Assembly (NCBI GenBank): GCA_003427395.1
Contig: BFEA01000304.1
Location: 153,153 to 176,254 of the forward strand
Source: Chara braunii
Taxonomy: Eukaryota > Streptophyta > Charophyceae > Charales > Characeae
Length of the DNA stretch: 23,102 nt
Reading direction: 5' to 3'
Positions 1 through 7,690 of the stretch are shown in pieces. The notes beneath the pieces were generated by a model, which saw only the letters and a program-made list of their open reading frames with translations, had not been told where the DNA came from and made no database searches. Position 1 is the stretch's first letter. Each line of letters opens with the position of its first letter. Position numbers and translations under genes: made by a program.

Positions 1-61
<61 letters not shown>

Positions 62-229
62 GAGAGCACACACACACACACACAGTTACACACATAGTCA
101 CACACACACACACACAGAGTCATCAATCAATCAATCAATCAATCAATGTATTGATTGGATTGATGGATTGATGGATTGAATGATTGATTGATTGATTATT
201 TGTTTTTGTTTTGTTTATTTTTTGTTTGA

Positions 230-294
<65 letters not shown>

Positions 295-458
295 ACACGC
301 ACATACACAGAGTCACACACAGGCACACACATACGCAGTGATCAATCAATCAATCAATCAATCATTGTATTGATTGGATTGAAGGATTGATTGATTGATT
401 CATTGATTGAATGCTTATTTGTTTTTGTTTGAATTCGATTTTGTTTGAATATATATAT
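1..458. repeat. Compound simple-repeat block, two copies of a ~230-bp unit
   Basis: Two units in tandem, 1-231 and 232-458. Each runs in the same order: (AG)n, a CA-rich stretch with an AGTCACAC motif, (TCAA)n, then (ATTG)n with GGATTGA variants, and a TTTGTTTTTGTTTG spacer. The second unit is followed by another short (AG)n at 459. The (TCAA)n and (ATTG)n arms within a unit are reverse complements and could fold into a hairpin. No gene is visible; open frames here are translations of the repeat. Confidence 0.9.
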
Positions 459-468
459 AGAGAGAGAG

Positions 469-620
469 CTTCTTCTTCTTCTTCTTCTTCTTCTTCTTCT
501 CCTTCTTCTTCTTCTTCCTCCTCCTGTTCTTCTTCTTCTTCTTCTTCTTCTTCAGCTTCTTCTTCTTCTTCGTCCTCCTCTTCTTCTCCTTCCTCTTCTT
601 CTTATTCTCCGTCGTCATCC
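469..620. repeat. (CTT)n microsatellite, imperfect
   Basis: An almost pure pyrimidine tract of TTC/CTC triplets directly follows a short (AG)n run at 459-468. Serine-, leucine- or lysine-rich frames across it are repeat translations, not genes. Confidence 0.9.
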
Positions 621-657
621 ACAGCGCCTGCCACAGGCAAGATGCTCTGTGCTCATC

Positions 658-1056
658 CTAACCTCGCTGCCCTGTCCTCATCCTAACCGTACCTACACAG
701 TGCATGGTTTTGGGGTTAATTACGATGCAGTGGACCTTGTAGACCCCTATGCTGCTTATTCGGCCAAAAGGGACGATTATCTTATGTTGGCTCTCAACCA
801 TCCAGCCAACATCCCATTTAATTTGGATGATGTCATACCGTACAGGGTGGGGGGTCGGGAATATCACATCCACACGGCCCATAAGTTCAGGTCGTGATGT
901 TTTAGGTGCAGGGCCTATGGCCACTTGACAACGAACCCGGCTTGCGCTCAAAACCCAACAAAAAAGAATCGTGCTACAGGAAGACTCATTCGTGATCCGT
1001 TAAAGCCCAACCTCTGGCGAACGGCAACTCAGGGCAAGAGGGGTGCATTTATGTAG
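658..1056 (+). pseudogene. LINE ORF1 fragment with CCHC zinc knuckle
   Basis: The frame reads through a conserved-looking block ending in HTAHKFRS, meets TGA at 895-897, and goes on in the same frame as CFRCRAYGHLTTNPAC (898-945) until TAG at 1054-1056. The cysteine and histidine codons at 898, 907, 922 and 943 give C-x2-C-x4-H-x6-C, close to the retroelement zinc knuckle but with two extra residues before the last cysteine. ORF1 proteins of plant LINEs bind the element RNA and often pair an N-terminal DUF4283 region with such a knuckle. The true start is not visible, because upstream is (CTT)n repeat. Family assignment is moderately sure; non-function is clear from the stop. Confidence 0.6.
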
Positions 1057-1818
1057 AGAGTTCCAGGAAAGGGGAGGCTCCCCAAGGATGGATATGGGAA
1101 CAACAAGGGGATGCTAATTGGGACACTAATTAAAACCCTTAACACGTGGCTACCTCCAAAAGCAACCCCGGGTGCAGAGTCTCGTCCTTTTAATGGAGGT
1201 AAGGGACTTGTCTTTCGGCAGGTTGGCAGGGATGCTTCACATATCAAGGATAAAAGAAAAGGATCTCTGGGGCAGCATGAGTGGAGACTTGTGCTCAAGG
1301 CAGGAAATGGGGAAAATGAGAGAAATACTACATCCTCACCTGGATCACAACCAGCAGATTATTTGTCAGAAAGAAAACGGATCTAACTGTTTACTTACCG
1401 AGTTCGAGGACTCAGATTATGAGCCTCAGGAATGCGATTAGAAAAAAAAAAAAAAAAGAAAAAAAAAAAAAAAAAAAAGGGGGAACAGGCTTCTACACCA
1501 CCGAGTCAGGGGGGGGGGGAAATAGAAAAAAAAAAAAACCCGAAAAGGAAACAAAACCGCAAGCCCATAGAAAGAGGTTGATCCCCTTGAAACACAACAA
1601 TCTTTAACACAAGATCCGAGGACGGGACCACTGACTCCGGAAGAGGAAATCCCTAGCATGGGGCCAGGGATGCCAAAAGAAGCGGTCCCCGATTCATTCC
1701 AAAAGGAAATGGCGTTTGGACCAACAACATTGGAGATGGACTCATCTCATCCATTAGAGGACTTTGAAATGCAAGAGCCATCCACTCAGCCCGGTACCAA
1801 TAATGCAGATGATCCCAG
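1057..1818 (+). other. Decayed LINE ORF1 middle, no assignable domain
   Basis: Short open frames at 1111-1386 and 1172-1441 overlap in different phases and resemble no family I recognise. Homopolymer runs at 1441-1534 cut the region. By position it belongs to the low-conservation central or C-terminal part of LINE ORF1. Nothing else is supported here. Confidence 0.4.
1441..1534. repeat. Poly(A) and poly(G) homopolymer cluster
   Basis: Two A-rich runs broken by single G residues lead into GGGGG near 1479. A second G run lies near 1510-1519, followed by another A run. The cluster sits inside the LINE ORF1 region and destroys its reading frame. Confidence 0.85.
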
Positions 1819-1920
1819 GCTGAGTGGTTAATTAAAAACCTAAAGGCACGGGTTGGGGAAGCCACTGTAGAGTTCTGGGACACCTCATATGTGCAACTTT
1901 TTAACTTACTTAAGCAATAG
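1819..1920 (+). pseudogene. LINE ORF1 fragment
   Basis: A 33-codon stretch beginning AEWLIKNLKARV and ending VQLFNLLKQ before TAG at 1918-1920 reads like real protein, with an amphipathic, mixed-charge composition, while neighbouring frames do not. It lies between the zinc knuckle and the endonuclease, so by position it is part of ORF1. No named domain is recognised. Confidence 0.4.
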
Positions 1921-2011
1921 CCCTAGTCTCAACCAAGCGTTCCAACAAGGAGATCATCTGATGGAGCTCGGTGATCGGCAGTAAGTCAGCGTAGTTTGCG
2001 CATTGTTACCA

Positions 2012-2084
2012 ATATATATATATATATAATATGTATATAATATATATATATTTATTTTTTTTTTTTGGGGGGGGGAAGGGGGGG
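2012..2084. repeat. (AT)n, T-run and two G-runs
   Basis: An (AT)n-like stretch is followed by a T run and then by G runs at 2067-2075 and 2078-2084. The G runs could form a quadruplex on the + strand. It lies in a non-coding gap of the decayed LINE (about 1921-2204) in which I see nothing else. Confidence 0.8.
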
Positions 2085-2204
2085 AAATAACCCTTTATGT
2101 AAGCCCTCTATTCCGGCGGTGGTAAGAGAACCGTTCGAATTGATGGCTTATTTGTTGGGCTGTTACCAATATATTTCAACCCCCGGCAACCACAAGGAAA
2201 GAGG

Positions 2205-2608
2205 AAGCAAGGTGACGATTTAGAGGGTGACTGCACATCGGTAGTGGTGCTTGTGCCAGTGCAGAAGAAGGTTGTCTTCGATAATCAGAAGAATTCTGTA
2301 TGTGAGACTTCCCTCTTACAGGCTTCTATAGGAAATGGCAATGGGGAGGGGCAATGGCGGAAATTAAAATACATGAGAGGGTCATAACTGTGGAGGAGGT
2401 AAGTAGGGAGGAGCAGGGTGGTTCGTCACCCGAAGAACAGGAGGAGGAGACGATTGAGGAAAAAAAGGAGGTAATAGAGGCCAAAAAAAATACAACTACT
2501 TCGGCTCAGCAAAGCGTGGGGATGAATGAAAGCAAGGATCGGTCTTTAGTTCCCATGTTGAAGGGGGTGTTGGATCCTGATAAGAGACAAAAAATGCGCA
2601 TGCATTAA
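2205..2608 (+). pseudogene. LINE ORF1 C-terminal fragments, acidic
   Basis: One frame runs from about 2205 to a TAA near 2384 (KQGDDLEGDCTSVVV and onward). A second frame, 2354-2608, is rich in glutamate and lysine (EVSREEQGG, EEQEEETIEEKKEV) and ends KMRMH. They are probably one original frame split by a frameshift near 2354-2384. The position just before the endonuclease and the low-complexity charge suit the C-terminal tail of a LINE ORF1 or the ORF1-ORF2 boundary. The function of this tail is not known to me. Confidence 0.4.
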
Positions 2609-2789
2609 CGTTGTATGGTCAGTGACTGAAGTATAATCCTTCTGCTGCTCTATTCTACGGCATGGGCTCCTCGCTTCCTCCTCTGTTTTGAATGGAGGAA
2701 ATTGGGTAAGATTGCAGAAGGTGATAAAGCCTTGATAATCGATGCCTTTAGGAAAGGATGGAAGTACTACATAATTTTTATTGGGAAAA

Positions 2790-3600
2790 TTCAACCTCGC
2801 AGCGTACTACCCAATCTGTGGATCTAGATCTGAGGTCTCTCAGTGTCAATAGTTTGGCTGCAGCGGATGCAGCTAAACGAAAGACATTTTCTGAGCAACT
2901 AAAAGAGGTAGGGGGACGTTATTGACCGGACCTGATATGCATTGAAGAAACACACCTTATGGACTCCCCAACGCATAAACGGGCACACAACCCAGTATGG
3001 CCCCATCAGAAGTATCAAGCCTATGCTACACGGAATGGGTCAGCGTGGGTGACTATTTGGGTTCCTCCGGATTCTAGGGTGGATATTATTCACTGGGTGG
3101 TTGATCAAGAGCACGGCAGATGGGTTTGTGCGTTGGTTATATTGGAAATATAATTAATCTGTGTGTTCAATATATATGGTCTAAATGGCATGCAAGAGAG
3201 GAAAATTTATTTCGCAACATTCATAGTCATATTCCAGCAGCATTCTAATCATAATTGCAGAGTATTTTAATGTGGCTCATGATAGATGGTTAGACAGGTG
3301 GAGGATCTCCTCACCATGTCCGAATACATTGAGGAGGATGAACAGATCATTCAACAGTTATGCGATGGTGAAAATCTCTATAATATATATCGACGTTGTT
3401 TTTCACAAGAGCATCAATTTACTTGTATTAAGAATTGTGGCTGACCCCATCAGTCTAGGTCCATAATAGATTTGATCCTTATCTCAGAAGATCTAAATTG
3501 TGCCTTAGTAGGAGTGAATATTTTTCCTCAGAGTCCGTGGCCGGGGGCAGACCACAAGATGTGTGTCATTTTACTATCCTTCTGGAAAACGTCAAACCAA
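2790..3600 (+). pseudogene. LINE ORF2: endonuclease (EEP/APE-type) domain
   Basis: LINE endonucleases nick the target DNA to start target-primed reverse transcription. The N-terminal strand and helix (SVNSLAAADAAKRKTF) are followed by TGA at 2923-2925 and then PDLICIEETHLMDSP (from 2926), the metal-binding QETHL-type motif with E in place of Q. The frame runs to 3153, then shifts. At 3260-3271 the family GDFN motif reads EYFN, so its aspartate is lost, followed by VAHDRWLDRW. After TGA at 3442-3444 comes SRSIIDLILISED (from about 3454) and later GADHK (about 3547-3561), matching the C-terminal SDH motif with S changed to A. At least one frameshift, two stops and the motif losses make it inactive. 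Confidence 0.75.
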
Positions 3601-4319
3601 GGAAGGGGTTTTTACAAGCTCATTTCTTCCCTTCTTAAGTGAAACGACTTGATAGCGTATATTCAACGCGTTTGGAAATTATGGCAATCCACTAAGGATA
3701 AACAAGACTTATATATATCATATTCTCATGGTTTAATAATGAGTTAGTCTTAATGGCTAAACAAAAACACATACAAAAAATAAAAATTTGAGAATAAATT
3801 ATCTAGTACGAACAACATGAATTTCCCGAAGCACTCCTTGAACCAGTCGATATCCATAATCTTAAATAGCAACTTTTTACCCTTGCTTAACATCGTTGGC
3901 CTGGTCATCGCATCAAGAGCAAATTATCCAAACATCGGTCAGAACGACATATAAATTCCTCATTTTTTTCTCTTGCGCAAGCAAGGGCCAATAGAATAAG
4001 TGTTGAGACCCTACTGGATCCTTCTGATTCTTCACAACTGGAACTTGTCACCTCTGCTGGTAGTGTGAAACTATCGTATGATTTTTTCAAAAACCTTTTT
4101 GTTTCCAAGATTGATTCCACAGTAGCATACCAAGAGACGCAGGGTTTTCTGGATCCTTGACACAACTGTTACAATTATCTCAGGAACAAAAAACAAGGTT
4201 GGAAAGTCCAATTACCAAAGAAGAGATTTGAACAGCTCTTTTAGAAATGGATGAGGGTAACCCCCAGAGATTGGTGACCTTCCCAATGAGTTTTGGGCGA
4301 CTATGGAGTCTTCCTTCCC
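3601..4319 (+). pseudogene. LINE ORF2: linker between endonuclease and reverse transcriptase
   Basis: No intact frame spans this stretch. A readable block from about 4005 (TLLDPSDSSQLELVTSAGS, then LSYDFFKNLFVSK) to TGA near 4156 resembles the LINE linker that normally ends in an F-xx-LF motif. The rest is A/T-rich and interrupted. No other feature is visible. Confidence 0.5.
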
Positions 4320-5036
4320 AGATGAACTCGTAGAATACTATAAGCGCGTTCAAGATTCTGGCTATATGGGAAAGATTGTTGGGAAAAAAATTCTGACTCT
4401 ATTATACAAAAAAATTGAAATTCAATGAAATTAATATAAGAAATTATAGACCAATCACCTTACTTATATTGGTTTACAAAATGTTAGCTGAGGCCAATGC
4501 AAATCGTTTCATTCCAATTATATTAAATATTATTCATCCGGCCCAAACTGGTTTTATATGTAAGAGGAACATACAAGATAATATATTGTTAATTAACGAG
4601 ATGATTAAGTTATTTTGACAAAATCAGCATAATGTTTCATTCCATTCGTCTTCATAGATTTTGAAAAGACATATGATTATGTCGATTGACGGTTTTTAAA
4701 GGCATGCTTAGCAAAACTTAATTTTAGTCCTTCGATACGCAAACGGGTCTGAACCCTCCATTCCAATGCTACAATTTGAGTCCAAGTTATGGTCTACTCT
4801 CTCCGGAGATTCGACTTCAGAGATAAGTGAGACATGGAGACTCATTAACACCTTTTCCTTTTGTAATCATCATGAAGGCATTAGGAGCGAGTCTCAGGAA
4901 AAATCGCAATTCTCAGGGACTTCAAACTATTAGCATCCCCGAGGACTCAATTCAGATTTATTCAATAATTGCAGATGTTTTAACCATTATGATGGAGACA
5001 TCCTTATCTAATTTTGAAAAATTTTAAGCTCTTATA
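4320..5036 (+). pseudogene. LINE ORF2: reverse transcriptase, N-terminal and palm part
   Basis: RT copies the element RNA at the nicked target. Visible are DELVEYYKRVQ and ILTLLYKK (4320-4410); NIRNYRPITLL, then HPAQTGFICKRNIQDN (frame 4415-4618); FVFIDFEKTYDYVD (4645-4686), which carries the first catalytic aspartate, stopped by TGA at 4687-4689 where the family has DW; and RHGDSLTPFPFVIIMKALG (frame 4827-5027). The catalytic YADD position reads IADV (4968-4979), so the tyrosine and the second aspartate are gone. The Gypsy element interrupts the domain 57 bp past this motif, and it resumes at 13887. The domain call is firm and the enzyme is dead. Confidence 0.85.
5033..5036. repeat. 4-bp target-site duplication of the Gypsy element (left copy)
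   Basis: TATA directly precedes the left LTR and recurs directly after the right LTR at 13883-13886. Ty3/Gypsy elements usually give 4-6 bp. A 4-bp A/T match has limited weight alone, but it agrees with the LTR ends and the join of the interrupted LINE. Confidence 0.6.
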
Positions 5037-5930
5037 TGCATTCAGACTCGACTTATTCACACTTTTCATGCACGTGAACAACAACACATAACTAGCGACT
5101 TGCGCCCACATAGTACACAAAGATATGTCTTCCAGGTAAGTTCGCTTCCACTGGCTATGGAGACTGTGCGCCTCAAACACTCAATGTTCACACTCTGGAT
5201 CACCCTGGATGTCCCACACGCGATACCCAGTACACACACAATACACACACTCTTCCCCTAAGCTACAGCTATGGTGGCTATGACCGCTGCTACCCTACGG
5301 CTATGGCTACAGTATGTCACTCTCGCCCTCTTCGTCTTCGGGCCTTCTGTAGACCTCCTCGCACAAGCTGCTGAGGCAGCGCTTCCGCATGGCTTCCGCG
5401 GGAATGAATAATGGTTGGACGCAACCTCTTGATTTATACTTTTGCGTTGCGTTGGTCTGCCCTGTGTCCCTTGGCCCCGGGTGCACACAGTCCTAGACGG
5501 TACTTGCTGGACATGACCGGACTGCCTAACTGGGACTGTTGACTCAGCGAGGTGGCCTACCACCACTTGACCACTTGCCTCTGTTCAACGCAGGCTCACT
5601 CCGAAAGGCCACTTCTAGAAACCTCTAACTTGACATTTCGGTACTGTAGCAGATACGACTTTGCCCCTTCAGGTAAGTAGCAGCTACGACCTTGACCCTT
5701 CAGACATCCTACAACTACGATTTCGGAACTGTCTAGATTTCTACCCTACAGGTCTACAGTTCGATTCCCTTCTACCTTGTGACCTATGAAAACCTACCTA
5801 CCACTGGCGGTCCTACAGGTCACAACAAATCTATGGATTGACACTGGTACTGTACACAGGTAAGACGGGGAACTAGGGATCGAGCCCTGAGATCTGCATT
5901 CGCTACTGCGAACTGATGAATACCGTTTCA
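5037..5930 (-). repeat. 3' LTR of the Gypsy element
   Basis: It starts TGCATTCAGACTCG and ends CCGTTTCA on the + strand, giving the TG...CA ends on either strand. It matches 12986-13882 along its whole length with about 5% mismatches and a few short indels, one near 5217 and one near 5820-5835. On the - strand a TATAAA box lies at 5433-5438. Frames inside (5066-5248 and 5258-5566, both -) recur in the other LTR and are not considered genes. Confidence 0.95.
5433..5438 (-). promoter_or_regulatory. Candidate TATA box, 3' LTR
   Basis: TATAAA on the - strand (AGTATAAATC context), kept in the other LTR at 13382-13387. It lies near mid-LTR, a usual place for the U3 promoter. No transcription start can be fixed from sequence alone. 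Confidence 0.4.
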
Positions 5931-5938
5931 CTCCCGCC
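5931..5938 (-). other. Candidate polypurine tract
   Basis: GGCGGGAG on the - strand directly abuts the 3' LTR, where plus-strand DNA synthesis is primed. The purine run is short and interrupted upstream by cytosines, so this is a positional call. Confidence 0.45.
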
Positions 5939-5968
5939 GGCCTAAATTCGAGGTCCTCCGAGAAAATT

Positions 5969-7066
5969 TCAGTCCAAGGCAGGACCTTTACCTCGCTGTT
6001 GTCTCTCGTAGGCCCGGACTATATCGGGAGTCGTCTCTAAAAGTTTAGATCTTGTATACCAGCGGTCGTCTTCCGGTTCTTGGTAACTAAAATGAACCTT
6101 ATACTGTTTTTGTGGACGACCCCTACCTCCAGTTCTGAAGACATTTTCAGCCACTATACCATCGATGTCACATCTCTCATCCATATCCGGTGGGATCATT
6201 GGTCTACGGGATGGAAATTGATCACTTGTCTGACAAGGGAATAACTTCGATGCATGGAAAACCGGGTAAGTGTGGAGGTGTGCTGGGAGTTCTATGGTAT
6301 AGGACGGTCCATCTTCGCCGCCCTTGACTTCTAGAACGGGCCACGGTCCTCTATATGTGGGCAGTAACTTCCGCGAGATGTTCTCCTCAGGTGTAAACTC
6401 CTTAGAACTGACCCAGATTAAGTCGCCTACTTGAAACTGTGAGGGGCAACGGTGTTTGTTCGCTTGCTCTATCATCCTATGTTGGGCTTTCCTGAGGTTC
6501 TCTACAACAGCAGCTAGTTCTTTCTCGTGCTGTACAACAAACTCCCTGGTCCCGGACGGTAATCTGTGAATCTGATCCCGGTCGAGTCCCTCAAACGGTC
6601 TACGCGGTCTAAAGGACTTGTGCAGTTCGTTGGGAGTGCGGCAGGTGGATAAATGCACGTTGTTATTATACGCACTAGCTACTTTAGGCAACATCTCGTC
6701 CCAGTTAATCTGACCTGGCCTAATGTACATACACAGAACTTGTTGTAGGATCTTGTTCATTTGCTCTGTCTGACCGTTAGTCTCTGGATGACGGCTGGAC
6801 GGCATCAACAACTTGGATCCATATACTCCCATGAGTTCTTGCCAGTTTTGGCTGGTAAAGCGACTATCTCTATCGCTAACTATAGACAGTGGGATTTCAT
6901 TCTCACTCACCCAACAGTCAAAAAATCTATGTATGACTAAATCAGTACGTGCCTCTGAAGGCAAAGGAACAAAAACTGCGTACTTACTAAAACGGTCAAC
7001 TATGACCATGACTTGTCTCTTGCCATGCCTACTTTTGACTTGAGTGTCCATGAAGTCTATGGACAC
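5969..7066 (-). CDS. Gypsy pol block: integrase core, GPY/F module, chromodomain-like tail
   Basis: An open block of 365 codons in the gag-pol frame. The frame actually enters from upstream through TGA at 7067-7069, where the family has tryptophan before xSIDF. Integrase inserts element cDNA into the chromosome. The DDE triad is intact: D4 (SIDFMD), D65 (SIVSDRDSRF) and E101 (NGQTEQMN), with exactly 35 residues between the last two. RGPWPVLEV (239-247) is the GPY/F-type module. Residues about 301-353 (IDGIVAENVF, QYKVHFSYQEPEDDRWY) read as a chromodomain-like fold, which in chromoviruses steers insertion toward particular histone marks. Its aromatic cage seems incomplete, as in the variant plant chromodomains. 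It ends at 5969 close to the 3' LTR. Confidence 0.9.
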   Translation of the reverse strand: MSIDFMDTQVKSRHGKRQVMVIVDRFSKYAVFVPLPSEARTDLVIHRFFDCWVSENEIPLSIVSDRDSRFTSQNWQELMGVYGSKLLMPSSRHPETNGQTEQMNKILQQVLCMYIRPGQINWDEMLPKVASAYNNNVHLSTCRTPNELHKSFRPRRPFEGLDRDQIHRLPSGTREFVVQHEKELAAVVENLRKAQHRMIEQANKHRCPSQFQVGDLIWVSSKEFTPEENISRKLLPTYRGPWPVLEVKGGEDGPSYTIELPAHLHTYPVFHASKLFPCQTSDQFPSRRPMIPPDMDERCDIDGIVAENVFRTGGRGRPQKQYKVHFSYQEPEDDRWYTRSKLLETTPDIVRAYERQQRGKGPALD

Positions 7067-7069
7067 TCA

Positions 7070-7690
7070 GTCTCCCGGCTGATCCGGAATGGGCAAGAGT
7101 CTGAGAAGACCTAGCGGGGCGCGCGTAGAACTCTTGTTGCGCTGGCAAACCTTACAACTGCGAACATACTCTACGCAGTCATTCTTCATCCCCGACCAGG
7201 TATACGCGCGCATTAGATTGGCTTAAGTCTTTTGCCAACCGAAATGACCCTCTGTGTCGTGGCATTCCCCCAAAATCAAACTACGGATCTCTTCGCTATT
7301 GGGGATGCACAGCCGGTCAAAAACATTAGTCTTCTCAAAAAGCAACCCCTCAGTAGTGCGGTAGTTCAGTTCAGTCTCTGGGGCCTCCTTGACCTTCTTG
7401 AGGAGGTCACTGTAGATAGGGTCCTGCGCATAGGCTTCTCTAACCTTCTGCTGCAGATCCTTCCCTATATCGAGGTAATGTACTATGACCCCAAAGTAAT
7501 CAGCTCTTCTACTCAGAGCATCCGCGACTACGTTGTACTTCCCTTTGACAGGCTTGAGCTCGAAGTCGTACTGATTTATCTCTGCGGCCCACCTAGTAAG
7601 CTTAGGTGTCATCTTGGCCTGCGTCTTTAACCATCGTAACATTTCATGGTCGGAATATACTTTGAAGTGCCTCCCAAGCTAATAGTGCTT
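7070..7690 (-). pseudogene. Gypsy pol block: end of RNase H and integrase zinc-binding domain
   Basis: This continues the 7691-9553 frame after TGA (7691-7693) and TAG (7679-7681). LGRHFKVYSDHEMLRWLK carries the last RNase H aspartate. TRWAAEINQYDFELKP and VVADALSRR are the typical Gypsy connection between RNase H and integrase. The H2C2 integrase zinc finger follows, with histidines in ECHDTEGHFGW and cysteines in SCKVCQRNK, interrupted by TAA at 7223-7225 where CAA is the likely ancestor. The longest clean stretch is 7223-7642. The frame then runs to TGA at 7067. The domain order is intact; only point stops break it. Confidence 0.85.

Noticed and set aside
135-332. 65-codon frame (-) with a serine/leucine run, and similar Ser-, Leu- or Lys-rich frames at 411-897
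   Set aside because: They are translations of (AG)n, (TCAA)n and (CTT)n. Only the part of the 445 frame after about 658 reads like protein.
122-400. Regular TCAA/ATTG repeats as a CRISPR array
   Set aside because: Four-base units with no unique spacers; plain microsatellite.
3905-4165. 86-codon frame (-) in the LINE linker
   Set aside because: It is antisense to a readable ORF2 linker block (LSYDFFKNLFVSK) and has no motif.
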